From Bacteroidales bacterium (GTDB taxonomy: Bacteria; Bacteroidota; Bacteroidia; Bacteroidales; UBA932): 64,000 nucleotides of DNA. The DNA lies in assembly GCA_009774765.1 (NCBI GenBank), contig VSOK01000005.1, forward strand, positions 1 to 64,000. The letters run 5' to 3'. Made by a program: the position numbers and the translations under genes. Shown piece by piece: positions 1 to 6,974 of the stretch; position 1 is the stretch's first letter; every line of letters begins with the position of its first letter. The notes below the pieces were generated by a model. It saw only the letters and a program-made list of their open reading frames with translations. It did no database searches and was not told where the DNA came from.

Positions 1-70
1 GTCAAGCGCGATATCATACTTTTTGTCCACCCTTGAAAAGTCAAGGAAAAATCATCCTACTTTTTGTCCA
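1..70. mobile_element. Possible right end of an IS21-type insertion sequence (partial)
   Basis: The 13-mer TACTTTTTGTCCA occurs at 17-29 and again at 58-70. Between the copies lies the short palindrome CCTTGA-AAAG-TCAAGG (31-46). IS21-family elements carry repeated transposase-binding sites near each end and finish in CA; the second copy ends in CA at 70. The rest of the element would lie left of the window, so no transposase gene is visible. The family assignment is inference from this end alone. Confidence 0.3.
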
Positions 71-84
71 GGTGACCGAGAAAT

Positions 85-831
85 TTGATTTTTAACCTTG
101 CAGGGATGCTGATGATCATTGCCGGAATGTCTGCCTGCAAGAAAGAGACTCCGGATTATTCCAGATTCTATCCGAACGCGCTCGTCACAGTGAAAACGAC
201 AGAAGGAGGCATCTGTTACCTTCAGCTTGACGACAAGACCACTCTCAAGCCGACAAATATGGACAAATCCCCTTTTGGAGAAAAGGAGGTAAGGGCACTG
301 GTCAATTATACGGATGAAGGAAAACCGGAGAATAATTCCCTGACAGATTTTGACAGGACCGTGAAAATCAACTGGATTGACAGTATCCTGACAAAAATGC
401 CCGTTATGACAGCCGGAGAAGAAAATGACTCCAAATACGGTACTGCACCTATAGAAATAATCAACAACTGGACAACGATTGTTGAAGACGGTTATATCAC
501 ATTGTGCTTTTATGGAATCTGGGGACGGAGCGGACGGCCTCATATACTCAATCTTCTCACCGGTACCGATCCTGAAGACCCATATACGCTTGAATTGAGA
601 CACGATGCCAACGGGGACGACTCCTATTACGGAAGAGAGGTTACCGGACTTGTCGCATTCAACATACGTGAACTCCCCGACACGAAAGGCGAAACTGTCG
701 ACCTGAAACTGAAGATCAAATCATTCTCAGGCGACAAGACCATCACATTCAAATATTGTACAGGGAAGACTACTGAAAAAGGAGCTTCCATATCATACAA
801 AGACATTGACACCGGAATAGCCGTCAGGTAA
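85..831 (+). CDS. NigD-like lipoprotein, unusual N-terminus
   Basis: The mature part has the pattern of Bacteroidales NigD-like proteins: the stretch FYPNALVTVKT, then YLQLDDKTTL, PFGEKEVRALVNYTD and a C-terminal beta-rich half. The role of the family is poorly known; members are cell-envelope lipoproteins. The lipobox cysteine follows AGMSA. The only in-frame starts are TTG at 85 and ATG at 106, because a TGA lies at 73-75. Neither start gives the Lys/Arg-rich n-region expected of a signal peptide, and the putative IS end stops 14 bp upstream, so the 5' end or promoter may have been damaged. The sigma gene follows after 22 bp, suggesting one operon. Confidence 0.7.
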   Translation: MIFNLAGMLMIIAGMSACKKETPDYSRFYPNALVTVKTTEGGICYLQLDDKTTLKPTNMDKSPFGEKEVRALVNYTDEGKPENNSLTDFDRTVKINWIDSILTKMPVMTAGEENDSKYGTAPIEIINNWTTIVEDGYITLCFYGIWGRSGRPHILNLLTGTDPEDPYTLELRHDANGDDSYYGREVTGLVAFNIRELPDTKGETVDLKLKIKSFSGDKTITFKYCTGKTTEKGASISYKDIDTGIAVR

Positions 832-853
832 AAGGTGTTCCGGAAACACTTCG

Positions 854-1408
854 ATGAAAGGAGAAAACGAAGAGAATATCGTCAGACTTGCAAAGAAAAA
901 AGATACTGCATCGTTGAGGAAACTGTACGATTCCCACGTGCAGTATCTTACTGCTGTATGCTCCAGATATATAGGAGAAAAAGACGGAGTCAAGGATGTT
1001 CTCCAGGAAAGTTTCATCAAGATATTCTCTGCAATTGACAGATTCGAATGGAAAGGCGAAGGAGCATTACGCGCCTGGATGAAAAGGATTGTCATAAACG
1101 AATCCCTTATGTATCTGCGTTCAAAGGTACGCAACGGACAGATATCATTTGTGGAGGAGCCTCCGGATACAATTGAAGAGGAAGATCCGCAAATAGATGA
1201 CATACCGATGTCCGTTCTTCAGAAAATAATCAGAGGACTTCCAACAGGATACAGGACAGTCTTCAATCTCTACGCATTTGAAGGCAAGACCCACAAAGAA
1301 ATCGCATCAGACCTCGGAATAAGCGAAAACACTTCATATTCCCAATTCAGCAGAGCCAAATCCATATTGGCAAAACAGATAAAAGAATATCTAAGAAATG
1401 AACAATGA
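854..1408 (+). CDS. ECF-type RNA polymerase sigma factor
   Basis: 184 residues, typical for an extracytoplasmic-function sigma-70 factor. Sigma region 2 spans about residues 18-85 (LRKLYDSHVQYL through MKRIVINESLMYLR). Region 4, with its helix-turn-helix, spans about 120-175 (LPTGYRTVFNLYAFEG, HKEIASDLGISENTSYSQ). The SQFSRAK ending matches the Bacteroidota subgroup that pairs with membrane-anchored outer-membrane-protein-like partners. The next gene overlaps its end by 11 bp, which implies translational coupling to its probable anti-sigma factor. Confidence 0.9.
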   Translation: MKGENEENIVRLAKKKDTASLRKLYDSHVQYLTAVCSRYIGEKDGVKDVLQESFIKIFSAIDRFEWKGEGALRAWMKRIVINESLMYLRSKVRNGQISFVEEPPDTIEEEDPQIDDIPMSVLQKIIRGLPTGYRTVFNLYAFEGKTHKEIASDLGISENTSYSQFSRAKSILAKQIKEYLRNEQ

Positions 1409-2657
1409 TTGGATCAATAAGCTAAGAGAGAAATCTGAAAACTACTCTGAACCTGCCCCTGAAGGTCTATGGGACGGGATTGAAGGGTATGTTATGGAGT
1501 CCTCCGGAAAAAGGAAGAGGACAGCGGGAGGCTTATGGATTCTCGCAGGCACTTCTTTTGCCGCTGCCGCAGCCGCCATATTTTTCTTTTTTGGAAACAG
1601 AGTGCCTGCCTATCCCGTCACCGGTGCTGATATCACATCGGAAAACATTGCTGATATTGCAGTTATCCCTGCTGATCCCGTTGAAGCTCCGGTATATGTA
1701 CAACAAGAGGTACAGGATACAAAACGGTATATATCAGAGAATAAAGAGGCAATATACAACGTGGTGCCTTCCGGCGGAGGACCGGCATACGACATTGCCG
1801 GAAAAATCAGCAAAAATCCGGAACCGGAAGAGAATGCAGCTGCAGATGTCAACGATGCCGGTGATATGATTGCGATGAACAGCGGTACGGAAACGGCACA
1901 AGAGAGAATTGAAGATATATTTTTCCCTGAAGAAAAATATGTCAGAAAGAGCAGGAATGCAATTGACATAAAAATATCAATTTCCAATGTCCCCGGGAAC
2001 AGCTCTACAAGTGCCGGATACGGAATGATGTACGGATCGGATGCAGTTGCCTCTATGCTGTCATCACCTCAGGAGACACCTGAATATTTCTCCAAAATCC
2101 TTATGAGGAACAACGGGATGGAAATAAGGACAAAGACACGTCATTACCAGCCTGTGAGAGCTGGCGTTTCCGCTTCCTGGAACATCACCGGAAGACTGGC
2201 ATTGGAGACTGGCCTGACATATTCCCTGCTTGTGTCGGACATATCCTCCGGGACAGACTATGATTACTACAGGATGACCCAGACTCTCCATTACATAGGA
2301 ATACCTCTCAATCTGAATGTCAGCCTGTGGCGGAACAAAAGGTTCAGCATCTATCTTTCCGGCGGAGGACTTGCCGAGAAATGTGTCTACGGAAACTCCA
2401 GAATAGACTATACCATAGATTCAGACAGGGAGACCGGAGAAAACGAGAGAATCAGAATAAGACCCCTGCAATGGTCAGTCAATGCCGCAGCAGGAGCCGA
2501 GGTCAGGTTTACCGATTTTGCAGGATTTTACATTGAACCAGGGGTCAGCTACTTCTTTGACAACGGCAGCTTTGTTGAAAACATATATAAAGAAAGGCCG
2601 TTTAACTTCAATTTCAAATTCGGCGTCAGATTCTCTTTCGGACGACAGGACCGGTAA
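1398..2657 (+). CDS. Membrane-anchored outer-membrane beta-barrel protein, probable anti-sigma factor
   Basis: 419 residues in three parts. Residues 1-40 (NDWINKLREK, EPAPEGLWDGIEGYV) form a short cytoplasmic segment of the kind that holds ECF sigma factors in Bacteroidota. A single membrane helix follows at about 45-67, with an Ala-rich stretch and a run of Phe. Then comes a long low-complexity periplasmic linker, and from about 235 a porin-like beta-barrel domain with alternating aromatic strands ending in FNFKFGVRFSFG. The overlap with the sigma gene and the charged N-terminus support a sigma-control role. Whether the C-terminus really inserts in the outer membrane is not shown by sequence. 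Confidence 0.75.
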   Translation: MNNDWINKLREKSENYSEPAPEGLWDGIEGYVMESSGKRKRTAGGLWILAGTSFAAAAAAIFFFFGNRVPAYPVTGADITSENIADIAVIPADPVEAPVYVQQEVQDTKRYISENKEAIYNVVPSGGGPAYDIAGKISKNPEPEENAAADVNDAGDMIAMNSGTETAQERIEDIFFPEEKYVRKSRNAIDIKISISNVPGNSSTSAGYGMMYGSDAVASMLSSPQETPEYFSKILMRNNGMEIRTKTRHYQPVRAGVSASWNITGRLALETGLTYSLLVSDISSGTDYDYYRMTQTLHYIGIPLNLNVSLWRNKRFSIYLSGGGLAEKCVYGNSRIDYTIDSDRETGENERIRIRPLQWSVNAAAGAEVRFTDFAGFYIEPGVSYFFDNGSFVENIYKERPFNFNFKFGVRFSFGRQDR

Positions 2658-2667
2658 AGGAAATATA

Positions 2668-2703
2668 AAAAAAGACCGTTACTGAATCGTAACGGTCTTT
2701 TTT
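2668..2703 (+). terminator. Rho-independent terminator after the sigma/anti-sigma operon
   Basis: AAAGACCGTTAC (2671-2682) pairs perfectly with GTAACGGTCTTT (2689-2700) around a 6-nt loop, with A and T runs outside the stem. It works on paper in both directions. On the minus strand it would be the original terminator of the tRNA-Val copy whose remnant starts at 2701. Confidence 0.85.
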
Positions 2704-2733
2704 GGTGGGAGCAGAGGGAGTCGACCCCCCGAC
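2701..2733 (-). repeat. Degraded tRNA-Val 3'-end copy (old attachment site)
   Basis: 33 bases match the 3' end of the intact tRNA-Val gene (6818-6850) with one mismatch, which falls in the T-loop. Similarity is lost beyond 2733. There is no anticodon arm or 5' half, so it is not a functional tRNA. With the copy at 4716-4762 and the intact gene it marks the outer boundary of an island built up at the tRNA 3' end. Confidence 0.7.
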
Positions 2734-2873
2734 TACTCTATATTTCCTAAGTTAATGATCCTCAATAGTTCCGTTCCCTGAGACTCATTGCTACTTCAAA
2801 AGAAGGTCGCAGATATTGAACACTGCAAAGATATATAGAAGGTTTGACCTGTGCCAGATTTTTAGCAACTTTT

Positions 2874-3746
2874 TTAGAATAATGTGCCTTGCTGAGGCTC
2901 AGGCTCAATATTCTCAAAATCTCTTTTATACATCCATCTGTAACCGAATGCTGACTTTTGCTTACCATTGACAACATTCCTCACATTGTCTGCTCTCGGT
3001 ACACCAAAGGCTTGTGCGATCTCATTAAATGAATTGTACTCAGCAATAGCTTCTCCACTACATCCTATCTGCACAATGATCTTTGCTTCCCTTGCTTTCT
3101 GTACGATCTGATCTTGATTGGAGTAGACATCAAATGTAATCTGATCTGTCATATCAGACTCTAATCTCCACTGTGCAGCATCAACAGCTTCTTCAAACAT
3201 AAAGAGCTCTTCTTCATCAAGCAGATGGATCTCATCTAAGTCATAGTATGAAACATCAAAGATACCATTAGTGAAGATAATCTCTCTGACAAATGCCTTC
3301 TCATCATCAGTCAGAGGCTCCTTTGTATCATAAACCTTGTCAAGGATCTGCTCACACATTTTATCAAATGGAAGCCTTTCAAGCTTGGCTTGGATATGTC
3401 TTTCTTTAAGCTCGTTATGGAGGATCTCATTTCTATCTGAGACAGCCATACCGACAGCTTTCTTGTTATATCCAAAGTTCGGATCAGTAGCCTTACACTC
3501 ATTTATGAAGTGAGTCTCATATGCATTCAGTTTAGCTACAAGCTCATCTATATCTGCAATGTCAAACTCCATCAAGGTCTCATACTCATATGTGCCATAT
3601 TCTGTATAAGCCTCCCAAAAACCAGGATTGGCAGCACCGATATATTCAGTCAAGTGCTCCCTCATACGAAGATCTTCAGGTCTTCTTGTCTGACCAATAT
3701 AGACCTTACCATTAGGGAATGTATACTTGTAAATGTAGCCTTTCAT
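2874..3746 (-). CDS. GIY-YIG endonuclease-like protein with C-terminal NUMOD1-like domain
   Basis: 290 residues. The N-terminus has the GIY-YIG signature (GYIYKYTFPNGKVYIGQT at residues 3-20) followed by conserved-looking Arg residues and an ETLMEF segment, the fold of homing and phage nucleases. Residues about 120-230 are acidic and unassigned. Residues about 235-275 (IAEYNSFNEIAQAFGV, VVNGKQKSAFGYRW) resemble the NUMOD1 DNA-binding repeats of homing endonucleases. It lies 14 bp after the secreted-protein gene on the same strand. The region looks more AT-rich than its surroundings, which fits transfer. A free-standing nuclease is likely; its target is unknown. Confidence 0.75.
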   Translation of the reverse strand: MKGYIYKYTFPNGKVYIGQTRRPEDLRMREHLTEYIGAANPGFWEAYTEYGTYEYETLMEFDIADIDELVAKLNAYETHFINECKATDPNFGYNKKAVGMAVSDRNEILHNELKERHIQAKLERLPFDKMCEQILDKVYDTKEPLTDDEKAFVREIIFTNGIFDVSYYDLDEIHLLDEEELFMFEEAVDAAQWRLESDMTDQITFDVYSNQDQIVQKAREAKIIVQIGCSGEAIAEYNSFNEIAQAFGVPRADNVRNVVNGKQKSAFGYRWMYKRDFENIEPEPQQGTLF

Positions 3747-3760
3747 TGACTCAAATAAAA

Positions 3761-4444
3761 TTACAGATCCTCTCCGTTAGCTTCGTTATACTTATTATCG
3801 TAGTACATAAGAATACGATACTTACTACCTTCCTTATTTATAATAAACCAAACGGACTTCTTCTCATAGATGTCAAAAGCTATGTCAAATGTAGCTTTAA
3901 GAGCTTCCTCTTGCATTTCAGGAGTAGGGTTAGCTAACTGATCCTCAGTATATTTCTGTAGGATCTTCTCCCTTAGTGCTGTTTGAACAGCCATTGTATC
4001 TAGCTTCTCAGGCGCTTGGAAATACAGTGCCTCATACCTTTTGTTATATATCAGCATCTGATCACTAATATCCTCATCCTCTGGAATTGCTTGACCATCC
4101 ACATCTAAGGAAATGTATCGTTTGTTGTTCTCAAACTGCTCACACAACTTGTTGTACCTGATCTTGATGTTGTATTCATCAACTGTATAGGCATCTTGAA
4201 CAAATATTCTGTATACCTTATTATTATTGGTAACTACACTGATCTCCACATCTCGACCATTAAATTCCCCTACCAAGACATCGGCTTTATATGGATGCTC
4301 AGTATAGCCTTTAGCCTTGAGCTTCTTGATCATCTCAGACTTGAATCCATCAACAGGAATTCCCAAAAACTTAGTCACATCCTCTTGTGCAAACATTGCA
4401 ACAGAGAATAGAAGAGTGATGAATATTAGAGCTAGCTTTTTCAT
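3761..4444 (-). CDS. Secreted protein of unknown function (island cargo)
   Basis: 227 residues starting with a clean Sec signal peptide (MKKLALIFITLLFSVAMFAQ), cleavage expected after Ala-19, with no lipobox. The mature protein begins VTKFLGIPVDGFKSEMIKKL. That opening resembles small secreted Bacteroidales proteins with an alpha/beta fold, but I do not recognise a named family. It is the first gene of a two-gene minus-strand unit with the GIY-YIG gene, and a TACCTTTG -7 box lies 20 bp upstream. It sits inside the tRNA-Val island. Confidence 0.7.
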   Translation of the reverse strand: MKKLALIFITLLFSVAMFAQEDVTKFLGIPVDGFKSEMIKKLKAKGYTEHPYKADVLVGEFNGRDVEISVVTNNNKVYRIFVQDAYTVDEYNIKIRYNKLCEQFENNKRYISLDVDGQAIPEDEDISDQMLIYNKRYEALYFQAPEKLDTMAVQTALREKILQKYTEDQLANPTPEMQEEALKATFDIAFDIYEKKSVWFIINKEGSKYRILMYYDNKYNEANGEDL

Positions 4445-4464
4445 AACTGTAATCTTTAGTCTAT

Positions 4465-4472
4465 CAAAGGTA
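4465..4472 (-). promoter_or_regulatory. -7 promoter box for the 4444-2874 unit
   Basis: On the minus strand this reads TACCTTTG, a full match to the Bacteroides -7 consensus TAnnTTTG, 20 bp before the ATG at 4444. I could not find a good TTTG -33 element at the usual 19-21 bp spacing. Confidence 0.5.
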
Positions 4473-4672
4473 CAAATAATTACTTGTCAGTATGTCTTAG
4501 ATGATTCACAAATATAAGAATTTATTTCCTCAACTATGACTTTATTAAGCAGAGCATAATAACATCCCTATAAGAGATCACCTTCCAGTCCGAAAACTGG
4601 TCGCAGCTTTGAAATACTATTGGTCGCAAGATAGGACTACATTCAGTGCTTCAGAGGAATGTACATAAAACA

Positions 4673-4705
4673 GAAACACCCTCACATCAACTGTGAAGGT
4701 GTTTC
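4673..4705 (-). terminator. Hairpin downstream of the second tRNA-Val copy
   Basis: GAAACACC (4673-4680) pairs with GGTGTTTC (4698-4705). Inside, TCACA (4682-4686) pairs with TGTGA (4692-4696) around TCAAC. On the minus strand it lies just past the 3' end of the tRNA fragment and is followed by a T-rich stretch, so it looks like a tRNA terminator brought in with an integrated element. Confidence 0.55.
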
Positions 4706-4715
4706 AACATTTCTT

Positions 4716-4762
4716 GTGGGAGCAGAGGGAGTCGAACCCCCGACCCTCTGCTTGTAAGGCAG
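4716..4762 (-). repeat. 47-bp perfect copy of the tRNA-Val 3' half (att site)
   Basis: Identical over 47 bases to 6822-6868, covering the anticodon arm, variable region, T arm and acceptor 3' strand of tRNA-Val(UAC). Identity stops abruptly at 4762/4763. The 5' half is missing, so this is not a tRNA gene. A direct repeat of a tRNA 3' end is the classic footprint of tyrosine-recombinase integration. The DNA between this copy and the intact tRNA (4763-6821) carries the AbiE pair. Confidence 0.85.
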
Positions 4763-4950
4763 CCCATTATCCGCTGACGCCTGTGCCAGCTTTGTCAATG
4801 GCGGCATCTTTGTTGGGTGTCAGATACAATCCCGGCGATGAAGTCGGACTACAAAAAGAGTTGGAAAAAGACTTGTCACATATGCTTGCTCTCCGGTTTG
4901 ATATTGAACACCTGACTGGTAAAGAAGCCATCGAGCTTGTGAGAAAATAG
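4763..4950 (+). pseudogene. C-terminal fragment of an unidentified gene
   Basis: An open frame encoding about 60 residues (YPLTPVPALSMAASLLG... ending LTGKEAIELVRK) reads directly out of the tRNA fragment and stops at 4950. It has protein-like composition, but its upstream reading frame is tRNA sequence and the only internal ATGs would give tiny products. This suggests the tail of a gene cut off when the element integrated. I do not recognise the family. A short real protein from the ATG at 4798 cannot be excluded. Confidence 0.4.
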
Positions 4951-4986
4951 TTTTATTTGTGAAGCTCTAATTTGGGTAGAATAGAC

Positions 4987-5043
4987 TTGTTTTTCGGATA
5001 TTTTTCGTATGTTTGTATCCAAATATTTGAAATAATTGGATAC
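4987..5043 (+). promoter_or_regulatory. abiE promoter with overlapping inverted-repeat operator
   Basis: TTG at 4987-4989, 18 bp, then TATGTTTG at 5008-5015 fit the Bacteroides -33/-7 pattern. Starting at the last base of the -7 box is a perfect inverted repeat, GTATCCAA (5015-5022), 13-bp spacer, TTGGATAC (5036-5043), ending 3 bp before the antitoxin ATG at 5047. AbiE antitoxins characterised elsewhere repress their own promoter through inverted repeats, so this is a natural autoregulatory operator. The binding itself is inferred. Confidence 0.6.
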
Positions 5044-5046
5044 CGA

Positions 5047-5691
5047 ATGGCATTGACAAAAGAAGTTCCCAACATTAAATCATCCATCTTAAGACGAATT
5101 GAGGAAAGTCCAGAAAATAGTATTTTCTTCATCAGCGATTTTTTGGAATTTGGTTCTATGCCCAGCGTAAAGAAAACTTTACGTCAGGCTCTTTCGCTTG
5201 GAATAATCTCTCACGTCGCTCACGGCATCTATGTGAAGCCTATGGCATCAAGATTTGGAGAGGTTCCGCCATCTTTGGAAAAAATAGCCAAAGAGATAGC
5301 ACAAAGAGACCGTGTTGAAATTATGCCTTCCGGTAGTACTGCAGCCAACATATTAGGCTTGTCAATACAAGTCCCAATGGTCGTGTCATATCTTACAACA
5401 GGCTCATCAAGGACAATAAAGATAGGAAAACGTGCGATAAAATTTCGCCATGCCGCACCACGTAATTTCGCTTATGCAGGAACCACAATCCCATTAGTAG
5501 TACAAGCCTTTAAAGAGTTGGAAGCCGATAATATCGGAGAAAAAGAATTGTCGGTGTTGCACAAGTACTTATCCGATGCTCCGGATAAAGATACATTCCA
5601 AAAAGATATTATTTTGGCTCCACAGTGGATTCAAAGCATTGTAAAACCTATAATTAAAACGCTGCAAGATGAAACATTGGCAACAGTATGA
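5047..5691 (+). CDS. abiEi: AbiEi-family (DUF6088-like) type IV antitoxin
   Basis: 214 residues from the ATG at 5047. The open frame extends upstream to a TTG at 4972, but that would place the promoter and operator inside the gene, so 5047 is preferred. An N-terminal winged-helix domain covers about residues 1-65 (SILRRIEESPENSIFFISDFLEFGS, then a region ending in HGIYVKP). The following domain has MPSGSTAANILGLS and the TTGSSRTIKIGKRAIKFRHA stretch seen in AbiEi antitoxins. The family represses its own operon and counteracts the AbiEii nucleotidyltransferase. The toxin gene starts 23 bp before this one ends, giving tight coupling. Confidence 0.8.
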   Translation: MALTKEVPNIKSSILRRIEESPENSIFFISDFLEFGSMPSVKKTLRQALSLGIISHVAHGIYVKPMASRFGEVPPSLEKIAKEIAQRDRVEIMPSGSTAANILGLSIQVPMVVSYLTTGSSRTIKIGKRAIKFRHAAPRNFAYAGTTIPLVVQAFKELEADNIGEKELSVLHKYLSDAPDKDTFQKDIILAPQWIQSIVKPIIKTLQDETLATV

Positions 5692-6688
5692 ACTGGAAGA
5701 ACGTTTGCAGATTCTTGATATAGCAAGTGCGAATAAAGCTTTGCCCAGGCTTGCCATAGAAAAAGATTGGTGGGTTACAATGGTTCTGAAGGCGTTGTCT
5801 GCAACGAAATATGCGCATTTGCTGTCATTCAAAGGCGGCACCTCCCTTTCTAAGGGATGGTCGCTGATAGAACGTTTCAGTGAAGATATAGACATTGCCT
5901 TAAGGCGTGAAGACCGCTTTGCGATATCCGGGACATCTAATGCGCAGTTGGCGAAAGCGAGAAGAATTGCGCGTCATTATGTTATTCGTGAACTGCCGAA
6001 AGAACTTAATTCAGCCTTGACTGCTTTAGGCATTCTTGATTTCATCGTAGAACCAGAAGCAGACAGGATTGTAGATGGAACACGGAAAGAGTTAAGAGCA
6101 GATGCTCATCCTTCTGTTATTTATGTCAATTATAAATCAGTAGTTGCAGAAACGTCTGAATATCTTCTTCCAAGAATTAAGATTGAAATAAGCTGTCTGT
6201 CTATGGACGAACCTGTCGAAGAAAGGACTATCCGTTCCTTCATTTCCGAGACTGTTCCTGACGCAGAAGATGTTACAGTTAAATTCAACACAGTGATACC
6301 TACGAGGACATTTTTGGAAAAAATATTCTTGCTTCATGAAGAATTTCAGAAAGATAAGCCAAGGAGTTACAGAATGTCACGTCATCTTTATGATTTGGAA
6401 AGAATTATGGATACTTCATTCGGAAAGGAGGCTTTATCTGACAAGAAATTATATGATGAAATTGTCAAGCATAGGAGTGTATTTAACAAGATTAGTTTTG
6501 TGAACTATTCTTGTCATACTCCAGCTACGGTGAATTTCATTCCTTCAAAAGAAATTTTGCCTGCCTGGAAAGATGATTACAAAGCACTGACAGAGCATTT
6601 TCTATATTATAGTAATGACAAGCTTTCTTTCAAGGATTTGATGGACAGAGTTGAAGAGTTGTTGTCAAGAGTAAGATGTATTGATTGA
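5669..6688 (+). CDS. abiEii: AbiEii/AbiGii-family nucleotidyltransferase toxin
   Basis: 339 residues. The nucleotidyltransferase signature is intact: FKGGTSLSKG at residues 54-63 (the GG[ST] and Lys of the active site) and RFSEDIDI at 69-76 with the metal-binding DxD. Later conserved parts include EISCLS and a helical C-terminus with HLYDLERI. AbiEii toxins transfer nucleotides and block growth during phage attack; tRNA is the substrate proposed for relatives. Together with the preceding antitoxin this is a complete two-gene type IV system. The module is flanked by tRNA-Val direct repeats, a common setting for defence cargo. Confidence 0.88.
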   Translation: MKHWQQYELEERLQILDIASANKALPRLAIEKDWWVTMVLKALSATKYAHLLSFKGGTSLSKGWSLIERFSEDIDIALRREDRFAISGTSNAQLAKARRIARHYVIRELPKELNSALTALGILDFIVEPEADRIVDGTRKELRADAHPSVIYVNYKSVVAETSEYLLPRIKIEISCLSMDEPVEERTIRSFISETVPDAEDVTVKFNTVIPTRTFLEKIFLLHEEFQKDKPRSYRMSRHLYDLERIMDTSFGKEALSDKKLYDEIVKHRSVFNKISFVNYSCHTPATVNFIPSKEILPAWKDDYKALTEHFLYYSNDKLSFKDLMDRVEELLSRVRCID

Positions 6689-6775
6689 AAATAAAGTATG
6701 ATACTATTACGTTGAAAGTATACCAGGAATTGCAAGTACAATAAATGGGGGCCCTCTTGGAAAGGAGGTCCCGAT

Positions 6776-6819
6776 AACGAAAAACGCCTCTGCAGATTGC
6801 CACAAAGACGTTTTTCGTT
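6776..6819 (-). terminator. Terminator of the intact tRNA-Val gene
   Basis: AACGAAAAACG (6776-6786) pairs perfectly with CGTTTTTCGTT (6809-6819). The stem starts immediately after the encoded CCA on the minus strand. The three tRNA-Val copies each have a different hairpin in this place. Confidence 0.65.
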
Positions 6820-6897
6820 TGGTGGGAGCAGAGGGAGTCGAACCCCCGACCCTCTGCTTGTAAGGCAGACGCTCTGAACCAACTGAGCTATGCTCCC
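6820..6897 (-). tRNA. tRNA-Val (anticodon UAC), CCA encoded
   Basis: Minus-strand cloverleaf. The acceptor strand GGGAGCA pairs with TGCTCCC, followed by discriminator A and an encoded CCA. The D arm holds AGCTCAGTTGGTTCAGAGC. The anticodon stem TCTGC/GCAGA encloses CTTACAA, giving anticodon TAC (valine). The T arm has the normal GGTTCGACTCC core. Its 3' half is duplicated at 4716-4762 and, degraded, at 2701-2733, which shows it serves as an integration target. Confidence 0.95.
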
Positions 6898-6905
6898 TTT
6901 TGTTT

Positions 6906-6974
6906 AAAAAGTTGCCTTTCTAAAGAACTGTCCGATTCGTTTCCGAAAGGGATTGCAAAGATAGGCAACTTTTT
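6906..6974 (-). terminator. Long-loop stem between the alpha-2-macroglobulin gene and tRNA-Val
   Basis: AAAAAGTTGCCT (6906-6917) is the exact complement of AGGCAACTTTTT (6963-6974), with 45 bases between. On the minus strand the stem follows the stop codon at 6994 and ends in a T run, so it may terminate that gene. Its upstream arm touches the tRNA -7 box, so it could equally be a leader structure. The long loop keeps confidence low. Confidence 0.35.

Noticed and set aside
2701..2733. Additional tRNA-Val gene
   Set aside because: Only the 3' acceptor/T-arm part is present, with a T-loop mutation and no anticodon arm; it is a remnant.
4716..4762. Second functional tRNA-Val gene
   Set aside because: The 5' half (acceptor strand and D arm) is absent; sequence after the anticodon arm diverges completely.
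4972..5046. Upstream TTG start for the AbiEi antitoxin
   Set aside because: It would put the promoter -7 box and the operator repeat inside the coding sequence and add a hydrophobic leader not typical of the family.
6748..6773. GC-rich hairpin after abiEii as a terminator
   Set aside because: The stem has mismatches and no T run follows on either strand; left unassigned.
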